Both the position numbers and the translations under genes were made by a program. 64,000 nucleotides of DNA, from assembly GCF_002575655.3 (NCBI RefSeq), contig NC_053035.3, forward strand, positions 374,457,792 through 374,521,791, read 5' to 3'. This stretch comes from Aegilops tauschii subsp. strangulata. Lineage: Eukaryota; Streptophyta; Magnoliopsida; Poales; Poaceae. Under the pieces are notes generated by a model, which searched no databases, was not told the origin of the DNA, and saw only the letters and a list, made by a program, of their open reading frames with translations. Below, piece by piece: positions 56,392 through 64,000 of this stretch (positions within the stretch are counted from its first letter, which is position 1; every line of letters starts with the position of its first letter).

Positions 56392-58063
56392 TGATACGTC
56401 TCCAACGTATCTATAATTTTTTATTGTTCCATGCTATTATATTATCTATCTTGGATGTTTTATATGCATTTATATGCTATTTTATATGATTTTTTGGGAC
56501 TAACCTATTAACCTAGAGCCCATGCCAGTTTCTGTTTTTTTCCTTGTTTTTGAGTTTCGCGGGAAAGGAATATCAAACGGAGTCCAATTGACCTGAAACT
56601 TTACGACGATTGTTTTTGGACCCAAAGAAGCCCACGGAGTACCGGAGATGCACAAGAAGAGTCCCGAGGCCACCACAAGGGTGGAGGGCGCCCCACCCCC
56701 CTAGGGCGCGCCCTCCGACCTTGTGGGCCCCTCATGGACTCCCCTGACTTGTTCTTGACGCCAACACCTCTTATATATCCCCAAACCCCCAGAACAGAAC
56801 CTAGATAGGGAGTTCCGCCGCTGTAAGCCTGTGTAGCCACCAAAAAACCAATCGGGGCCCTGTTCCGGCACCCTGCCGGAGGGGGAAACCATCACCGGTG
56901 GCCATCTTCATCATCCCGGCGCTCTCCATGACGAGGAGCGAGTAGTTCACCCTCGGGGCTGAGGGTATGTACCAGTAGCTATGTGTTTGATCTCTCTCTC
57001 TCTCTTGTGTTCTTGATTTGGCATGCTTGATGTACCGCGAGCTTTGCTATTCTAGTTGGATCTTATGATGTTTCTCCCCCTCTACCTTCTTGTAATGGAT
57101 TGAGTTTTCCCTTTGAAGTTATCTTATCGGATTGAGTCTTTAAGGATTTGAGAACACTTGATGTATGTCTTGCATGTGCTTATCTGTGGTGACAAGGGGA
57201 TATTCACGTGATCCACTTGATGTATGTTTTGGTGATCAACTTGCGGGTTCTGTGACCTTGTGAACTTATGCATAGGGGTTGTCACACATTTTCGTCTTGA
57301 CTCTCCGGTAGAAACTTTGGGGCACTCTTTGAAGTTCTTTGTGTTGGTTTGAATAGATGAATCTGAGATTGTGTGATGCATACTGTATAATCAAACCCGC
57401 GGATACTTGTGGTGACAGTGGAGTACCTAGGTGACATTAGGGTTTTGGTTGATGTGCATCTTAAGGTGTTATTTTAGTATGAACTCTAGGGCTGTTTGGG
57501 ACACTTACAGGAATAGCCCAATAGATCGATCAGAAAGAATAACTTTGAGGTGGTTTCGTATCCTACAATAATCTCTTCGTTTGTTCTCCGCTATTAGTGA
57601 CTTTGGAGTGACTCTTTGTTGCATGTTGAGGGATTGTTATATGATCTAATTATGTTATCATTGTTGAGAGAACTTGCACTAGTGAAAGTATGAACCCTAG
57701 GCCTTATTTCTAAGCACTGCAATGCCGTTTTTGCTCACTTTTGTTACTAGTTACCTTGCTATTTTTATAATTTCAGATTACAAAAACATTTATCTACCAT
57801 CCATACTACACTTGTATCACCATCTCTTCGCTGAACTAGTGCACCTATACAATTTACCATTGTATTGGGTGTGTAGGGGACACAAGAGACTCTTTGTTAT
57901 TTGGTTGCAGGGTTGTTTGAGAGAGACCATCTTCATCCTATGCCTCCCACGGATTGATAAACCTTAGGTCATCCACTTGAGGGAAATTTGCCGCTATCCT
58001 ACAAAACTCTGCACTTGGAGGCCCAACAACGTCTACAAGGATAAAGTTGTGTAGTAGACATCA
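56392..58063 (+). repeat. 5' LTR of element Z
   Basis: 1672 bp, TGATACGTCTCCAACGTATC to GTGTAGTAGACATCA. Solo LTR J has the same 3' segment and is the same family. GC-rich paired arms: CCACAAGG (56673-56680) with CCTTGTGG (56719-56726), and GGAGGGCG (56683-56690) with CGCCCTCC (56709-56716). Confidence 0.9.
56772..56778 (+). promoter_or_regulatory. Probable TATA box of Z LTR
   Basis: TATATAT in CTCTTATATATCCCC, about 45 bp after the GC-rich hairpin. Confidence 0.55.
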
Positions 58064-58073
58064 AGCTCTTTTC

Positions 58074-58091
58074 TGGCACCGTTGCCGGGGA
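58074..58091 (+). other. Primer-binding site of element Z
   Basis: TGGCACCGTTGCCGGGGA, one base from the tRNA-Asp complement, 10 bases after the LTR. Confidence 0.85.
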
Positions 58092-58186
58092 GGTTAGTCT
58101 TGAAGGTATATCTTTAGATCTTGCAATCGAACCTTTTAGTTTCTTGTTTATCACTAGTTTAGTCTATTAAAGAAAATTACAAAAAA

Positions 58187-59170
58187 ATGGAATTGAGGTT
58201 GCCTCATATGCTTCATCTTTTTAATGTCTTTCGTGAAAATAAGGATTCCGATAATTGTGCCAAAGTGTTAGAAGAAGAATGCATTAAAATGTTTGGCACT
58301 AAATCTTTGAACGATGAGCATGATTGCAATGTTGTTAGTATGAATTCTTTGAATATCCATGATGCTAATGATATGCAAAGCTACAAGCTTGGGGATGCTA
58401 TGTTTGATGAAGATGATATTTTTAGTCCCCCAAGTTTTGATGAGCAAATTTATTATGATGATAGCATGACACCTACTTATGATGGTTATATTGATGAAAG
58501 TGGGTTTGGAAGAGTGTCAACTCTAGGTACTAATGATCCCACTATTTTTGAGGGTGTTGAATCTTTTCACAATATTGATGAAAGTGGATTTGGAGAGGTC
58601 ATGACTTTATTTAGTGATGAATCTACTATTTCGGAAGAGGTTCCAATTGATTATGAGAACAAAGTTGCTATCTATGATGATTATTGTGATGACGTGTATG
58701 CTATAAAGAATAATGATAACCATGAAACTTGTCATCATGATTTTAATTTTCAATTGGATTATGCCTCACATGATAGTTATTTTGTTGAGTTTGCTCCCAC
58801 TATTCCGAATGAGAAGAATTTTGCTTATGTGGAGAGTAGTAAAATTTATATGCTTGTGCGTCATGAGAATAATTCTTTATGTGATGGTTATATTTTTGCA
58901 TTCATTCATGATGCTACTGAAAATTATTATGAGGGAGGAATATATGCTTGTAGGAATAGCAATAATATCAAGTTTCCTCTCTATGTGTTGAAAATCTTGA
59001 AGTTATGCTTGTTTTGCCTTCCTATGCTAGTTGATTCTTGTTCCCATAAATTGTTTGCTCACAAAATCCCTATGCATAGGAATTGGGTTAGACTTAAATG
59101 TACTTTCGACATATGCTTCATGATGCCCTCTTTGTGTTTCAATTCTTTACTTTTAAGCGAGCATCATTGA
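58187..59170 (+). CDS. Unknown ORF with duplicated SGFG motif (element Z copy)
   Basis: 327 codons, intact, starting at the ATG 96 bases after the primer site. No known domain recognised. It is acidic and Asp/Asn-rich. DESGFGRVSTL (residues 103-113) and DESGFGEVMTL (131-141) form an internal duplication, each followed by an acidic T-I-x-E stretch. A hydrophobic segment at 263-282 (FPLYVLKILKLCLFCLPMLV) could be a membrane helix. The C-terminal HKIPMHRNWVRLKCTF is shared with the ORF of A, as are DEHDCN, NDMQ..., LGDA.F and YYE...Y.CRN. There is no signal peptide. As the only protein of a non-autonomous family it may be a gag substitute, an envelope-like relic or an RNA-binding accessory; all are guesses. 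Confidence 0.7.
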   Translation: MELRLPHMLHLFNVFRENKDSDNCAKVLEEECIKMFGTKSLNDEHDCNVVSMNSLNIHDANDMQSYKLGDAMFDEDDIFSPPSFDEQIYYDDSMTPTYDGYIDESGFGRVSTLGTNDPTIFEGVESFHNIDESGFGEVMTLFSDESTISEEVPIDYENKVAIYDDYCDDVYAIKNNDNHETCHHDFNFQLDYASHDSYFVEFAPTIPNEKNFAYVESSKIYMLVRHENNSLCDGYIFAFIHDATENYYEGGIYACRNSNNIKFPLYVLKILKLCLFCLPMLVDSCSHKLFAHKIPMHRNWVRLKCTFDICFMMPSLCFNSLLLSEHH

Positions 59171-59814
59171 AATCATCATGCCTAGCTAGAAAGGAATTAA
59201 AGAAAAGCGCTTGTTGGGAGACAACCCAACATTTACCCCTACTTTTTTATGTGTTCACGTGATTATGCCACTGTAGTAATCATGTTTTATAGCTTTTGTT
59301 TCAATAAAGTGCCAAGTAAGACCTTTGGGATGGCTTACGGTGATAGTTGTTTTGATCTTGCTGAGAAACAGAAACTTTTGCGCCCAGGAAAATAAGTTTC
59401 ATAATTCACAGAAGCGTGCTTTTGATCTGATTCTTTTTGCATCTGATTGGTACACAAATTTCCCAGGTTGTCCTAATTTTTCAGAATTTTTGGAGTTACA
59501 GAAGTATTCGAGAGTTACAGATTACTATAGACTGTTCTGTTTTTGACAGATTCTGTTTTCTATGTGTTGTTTGCTCATTTTGATGAATCTATGAGTAGTA
59601 TCGGAGGGTATGAACAATGGAGAAGTTGGAATACAGTAGATATCACACCAATATGAATTTAGAATGAGTTCACAACAGTACCTAAGTGGTGATTTATTTT
59701 CTTATACTAACGGAGCTCATAATATTTTCTATTGAGTTTTGTGTTGTGAAGTTTTCAAGTTTTGGGTAAAGTTTTGATGGACTACGGAATAAGGAGTGGA
59801 AACAGCCTAAGCTT

Positions 59815-59894
59815 GGGGATGCCCAAGGCACCCCAAGGTAATATTCAAGGACAACCAAGCATCTAAGCTTGGGGATGCCCCAGATGGCATCCCC
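59815..59894 (+). other. Paired hairpins, first copy in Z
   Basis: AAGCTTGGGGATGCC (stem arm 59815-59823) with GGCACCCC (59827-59834), and about 35 bases later GGGGATGCC (59871-59879) with GGCATCCCC (59886-59894), a perfect 9-bp stem with a 6-base loop. It is followed by TCTTTCGTC, as in A. Confidence 0.8.
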
Positions 59895-60550
59895 TCTTTC
59901 GTCTTCATTTATCGGTAACTTTACTTGAGGCTATATTTTTATTCACCACATGATATGTGTTCTGCTTGGAGCGTCATTTTATTTTATTTATATTTTCTCG
60001 CTGTTATTTATAATAAGGTTTTGTATCTTTTATTTCAATAAAAGTGTCAAGGATAGCCTTTTTACCATGCACAATTTGCAAGTATATGAGTTGCTGTTTC
60101 AAAACAGAAAGTTTGTTGCTATTGCAAAAATTCCCTAGAAAAGTCATAATGTGATAAAATGTTGGAATTTTTTGCACAATAAGCTATGATAAATTCTCTA
60201 CAGTGTGGTAAATTTTCAGAATTTTTTGAGTTAAATAAGTATGATTACTCTTGCATTCTTTACAGATTGTTCTGTTTAGACAGATTGCTGTTATGTTTGC
60301 ATTGTTTGCATATGTTTGCTTGTTTAATGATTCTATTTCAGGATAGAAGTGTTAAATATGCAGAGGCATTTAGTATTCAATGTCAAATTATAATTTTAGT
60401 GATTTTATACAGTAGAGAATGATAAGGTTTTGCATGGATTTATACTAACTTATCTCACGAGTTCTTGTTGAGTTTTGTGTGGATGAAGTTTTTAAGATTC
60501 GGGGAAATTATGATATGAAAGGAATTAAGGAGACATAAAAGCTCAAGCTT

Positions 60551-60631
60551 GGGGATGCCCAAGGCATCCCTAATTAACATTTCAAGAAGTCTCAAGCATC
60601 TAAGCTTGAGGATGCCCCGGTTGGCATCCCA
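60551..60631 (+). other. Paired hairpins, second copy in Z
   Basis: GGGGATGCC (60551-60559) with GGCATCCC (60563-60570), loop of three, and GAGGATGCC (60608-60616) with GGCATCCC (60623-60630). The spacing between the two hairpins is again about 35-40 bases. Confidence 0.78.
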
Positions 60632-61017
60632 CCTTTCTTCATCAACAATCATCGGTTAGCCTCGGTTGAGCCTAAGTTTTTGCTTCTTCACATGATATGT
60701 GCTATCCTTGCAATGTCATTTTATTAGGATTTGCTTGCTGTTTGAATAAAGTACTTAAGATATGAAATTTTTAAATGAGAGTGAGTCTTCACATAGCTAC
60801 ATAATTATTGAACTACTCATTGATCTTCACTTATATTTTTTGTAGTAGTTTGTCATTTACTCGTGTGCTTCACTTATATCCTATGAGTAAATGGTTGAAT
60901 GAATTGAATATTATAAATCTGAAATTATATATGTTGCATATGCTTATACCATGGGGAGTAATGACTTCACATATAATAATTAGAGGTGGTAAATTTACTG
61001 AAAGTTAGCAAACATAG

Positions 61018-62609
61018 TGATGTCTACTACGCAACTTTATTCTTGTAGATGTGTTGGGCCTCCAAGCGCGGAGTTTTTTAGGACAGTAGCAATTTTCCCT
61101 CAAGTGGATGACCTAAGGTTTATCAATCCGTGGGAGGTGTAGGATGAAGATGGTCTCTCTCAAACGACCCTGCAACCAAATACAAGAAATCTCTTGTGTC
61201 CCCAACACACCCAATACAATGGCAAATTGTATAGGTGCACTATTTCGGCGAAGAGATGGTGATAAAAGTGTAATATGGATGGTAGAAATATATTTTTACA
61301 ATTTGAATAAATAAAAACAGCAAGGTAGAAAATAGTAAACGGGCACAAAAATGGTATTGCAATGCTTGAAAACAAGGCCTAGGGTCCGTACTTTCACTAG
61401 TGCAACCTCTCGACAATGCTAACATAGTTGGATCATATGATTATCCCTCAAAGTGCAATAAAGAATCACTCCCGAGTTCCTATTAGCGGAGAACAAAAGA
61501 TAGAAATTGTTTGTAGGGTACGAAACCACCTCAAAGCTATTCTTTCCGATCGATCTATTCAAGAGTTCGTACTAAAATAACGCAAAGCTATTTTTTCCGT
61601 TCGATCTATCCTAGAGTTCGTACTAAAATAACACCAAAGCAAATTCATATTCATAATACTCAATCCACAGAAAGAACTACAAAGAGACCCCAAAGTTTCT
61701 ATCGAAGAAAAGATAATAAAAACATGCATCAACCCCTATGCATAGATTACCCCAATATCACCTCGGGAATCCGCAAGTTGAGTGCCATAACATACATCAA
61801 GTGAATCAATATGATACCCCATTGTCACCTCAAGCATTCATACCGCAAGACATACATCATGTGTTCTCATATCTGAATATTCAATCCGACAAGACAAACC
61901 TTCAAAGGGTAAAGATTCAATTCATCACAACAAGAGTATAGAGGGGAGAAACATCATATGAGCCATCTATATTAACAAAGCCCATGATATAGATCACGAG
62001 AGATAGAGAGAGATTAAACACATAGCTACTGGTACAAACCCTCAGCCCCGAGGGTGGACTACTCCCTCCTCATCGTGGTGGCCGCCAGGATGATGAAGAT
62101 GGCCACCGGAGATGATTCCCCCCTCTGACAGGGTGCCGGAACGGGTCTAGATTGGTTTTCGGTGGCTACAGAGCCTTGCGGCGGCGGAACTTCTGATCTA
62201 GGTTAACCCCGAAGGGCTTCGGAATATTTGGGAATTTATAGTGCAAAGAGAGGGTGCGGGAGGCCATCGAGGTGGGCACAACCCACCTGGGCGTGCCAGG
62301 GGGCCCTGGCACGCCCTGGTGGGTGGTGCCCCCCTCGGGGCACCCCCCAGGTGCTGCTCTGGCCCAATGGATGTCTTCTGGTCCATAAAAAATCTCTGTG
62401 GAGTTCCGTTGCATTTGGACTCCCTTTGGTATTGATTTCCCGCGATGTAAAAAACAAGCAAAAAACAACAACTGGCACTGGGCACTGGGTCAATAGGTTA
62501 GTCCCAAAAAATGATATAAAGTTGCTATAAAATGATTGTAAAACATCCAAGAATGATAAAATAACAGCATGAATACTTCATAAATTATAGATACGTCGGA
62601 GACGTATCA
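61018..62609 (-). repeat. Solo LTR J inserted in element Z
   Basis: 1592 bp; on minus it starts TGATACGTCTCCGACGTATC at 62609 and ends GCGTAGTAGACATCA at 61018. A perfect duplication CATAG is at 61013-61017 and 62610-62614. The same family as the Z LTR, opposite orientation. A near-perfect 20-bp stem (62281-62300 with 62305-62324, one mismatch, 4-base loop) centres on GGGCGTGCCAGG. Confidence 0.92.
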
Positions 62610-64000
62610 CATAGTATTGGTCACTTGAACAATTCATGAAAGAATATTGAAGGAAGAGAGGTTTCCCATATAAATATACTATCTTGGACATCTTCTATGA
62701 TTGTGAGCCCCATTAATTATTTTCAAACTTGATCAAATTAGTTGAAGTTGGACAAGGAAGACAACATAATGAGTTATGCTTGGGTATATTTGTATAGAAG
62801 TTATATTGTTATGGATCTTCCAACATGTGGTGCTTGCTATTTAGAATCCTTTGCTAGCCAAAATTTCTGTACTAAGAGGGATTACTGCTTGTGCATACAA
62901 AATCCTTGAACTAAGTTTCTTCCATAGGTGTCCACCATATCTACCTATATGCGGTATTTACCTGCCGTTCCAAGTAAATTTTCATGTGCCAAACTCCAAA
63001 CTTTCAAATAATAATCTATTTTGTATGCCCGAATCGCTCATGTAGCGACTAGGAGCTGTTAGTATCTTCCATGCTACGTGGGTTATTCTCACGATGAGTG
63101 GACTCCGCTCATCATTCACGAGAGAGTGGCTGGTAATTGGGATGCCCAGTCCTATGATCAAATGATCACAAACAAAATTTCAAATAATTAAACAAAACTC
63201 CCCCAGGACTGTTGTTGGTATGGACGGTACCCGTTGTTTCAGACCAGCCGTGGAGTGTGATTGTTGGTGGAGGGGGAGTAAAAACTTTACGTTTCTGTTT
63301 GGGAACCGCCTATAATGTATCTAGTATGGAAGATATTGGGAACTCTTGGTTGTTATGTTGACAATGAAAGCATGCCTCTCAAAATTATTTTCATCTCTGT
63401 TTTAAAAGCTTCGAGCTCTGGCACCTCTGCAAATCCCTGCTTCCCTCTGCGAAGGGCCTATCTTTTACTTTTATGCAAGAGTCAGTAGTATTCCTTCTCA
63501 TTACAACCTATTCTTTAGTTGGCAAGCATCATGTGATGGGGAAAGATCTAAGCATATATGGCCATTCAAATATATTTCATCATGAATTATTATTGTTGAC
63601 AATTATCTATATGATAAGTAAGTTGGGAGGCAAAACATTAAGCCCCTATCTTTCTGTGTGTTCAATGCATGCTATTTGTTCTAAAACTATGCTTTGAGTG
63701 GTAGCAATCATGGAAGACTATATGATAGTTGAGTATGTGAGATTTGCTAAATCAAAGATCTTACATAGACCCTTCCTGAAAATAAGATGAATTACAATTG
63801 TTTGATGACTCAGAACACAGTTTGTTAGTTTTCAAGGAAGTTTATGGTCTATGATTTAACATGTGAATAACTTGTTACTTGATCATGAAAAGCTTTATGA
63901 TATGAGCTACTTCTATGATATATAATGATGCTATAAAAGGTGATTCAAATTATAATTGATCAAACTTGTGCACTTGTTAGCATTCCACATCAAAAATTTT
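62610..64000 (+). other. Non-coding tail of element Z
   Basis: AT-rich with no supported ORF. The final stretch matches the inner end of element A. Confidence 0.75.

Larger units (their letters stand above)
59291..60750 (+). repeat. Diverged tandem duplication, about 0.72-kb units
   Basis: Unit starts are marked by TTTCAATAAA at 59299 and 60033 and TTTGAATAAA at 60741. Each unit continues with a TTTTCAGAATTTTT.GAGTTA block, an ACAGATT.TTCTGTTT block, GAGTTTTGTGT..TGAAGTTTT.AAG, the paired hairpins and CACATGATATGTG. Element A has one such unit (about 2660 down to 1980 on minus), so the duplication is specific to Z or its subfamily. Confidence 0.8.
38524..64000 (+). mobile_element. Element G: Tat-lineage Ty3/gypsy retrotransposon, split by H and Z, 3' end off window
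   Basis: Order on plus: LTR (38524-39022), primer-binding site, gag (to about 41600), protease and RT (to 43284), copia insertion H, RNase H and integrase (51915-54149), a 75-bp tandem array (54287-54735), non-coding DNA, an antisense gene (56391-55450), then insertion Z from 56392. The extra archaeal-type RNase H just before integrase and the DGG-type protease place it in the Tat group. Remaining 3' parts, including the LTR, must lie right of the window. G's own sequence is 38524-43284 and 51882-56391 (51877-51881 is H's target copy). Confidence 0.85.
56392..64000 (+). mobile_element. Element Z: non-autonomous Athila-like retrotransposon, relative of A, 3' end off window
   Basis: 5' LTR 56392-58063, tRNA-Asp-type primer site, one ORF (58187-59170), a diverged tandem duplication with hairpins (59291-60750), a solo LTR insertion (61018-62609), and a non-coding tail whose last bases (TTAGCATTCCACATCAAAAA) match the inner end of A near position 50. 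So the 3' LTR starts soon after the window edge. No gag, protease or pol is present. Left target copy is GCCTT (56387-56391) within G's antisense gene. Confidence 0.87.

Overview
This window is intergenic DNA from a large grass genome, almost certainly a Triticeae (wheat, Aegilops, barley or rye relative). It is a stack of nested transposable elements; I see no ordinary host gene, tRNA, rRNA or CRISPR array. The assignment rests on a BARE1/Angela/WIS-type copia LTR (43285-45020 and 50151-51876) and on several Athila-type gypsy LTRs that begin TGATACGTC and are followed by a primer-binding site matching the 3' end of plant tRNA-Asp. Letters below are local names; exact family names need a TREP/RepBase search.

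Layout, left to right. (A) 1-5453, minus strand: non-autonomous Athila-like element with one ORF of unknown function, inserted into the pol gene of (B) 5454-16972, minus: a gag-pro-pol Athila-like element. B also holds (C) 7033-12408, plus, a same-family element in the opposite orientation with TSD AGGAG; C in turn holds a rearranged LTR remnant (D, 9707-11056). B's own LTR (14112-16972) holds a solo LTR (E, 14318-15806). B sits in the 3' end of (K), whose 3' LTR is 17362-17829. 17830-19021 is a Harbinger-like remnant. 19262-23239 is a 5'-truncated LINE with a 14-bp TSD. 23350-24440 (minus) is a PIF/Harbinger transposase pseudogene. 24600-24943 is an LTR fragment. (F) 25540-38400 is a complete gypsy-type element (TSD GATGG) with gag and protease but no reverse transcriptase or integrase; it carries a CACTA transposon (29026-32958) and an antisense multi-exon gene (34316-37397). 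(G) 38524 to beyond the right edge is a Tat-lineage gypsy element; it is split by the copia element (H) 43285-51876 (TSD GATGC) and by (Z) 56392 to beyond the right edge, a plus-strand relative of A that holds a solo LTR (J, 61018-62609, TSD CATAG). G also has an antisense gene, at 55450-56391.

How the parts relate: the autonomous functions (RT, RNase H, integrase) lie in B, G, H and the LINE, and all are broken except one long G ORF for RNase H plus integrase (51915-54149). A, Z and F look like passengers that depend on enzymes from elsewhere. The less familiar content is (1) an antisense, intron-containing gene with its own TATA box between the coding region and 3' LTR of F, with a second such arrangement in G; (2) an unnamed ORF with a duplicated SGFG..V.TL motif shared by A and Z; and (3) paired hairpins built on AAGCTTGGGGATGCC in the 3' non-coding part of A and Z.

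All boundaries were read by eye. LTR ends marked by TG/CA termini and TSDs should be good to the base; domain and pseudogene limits are approximate.
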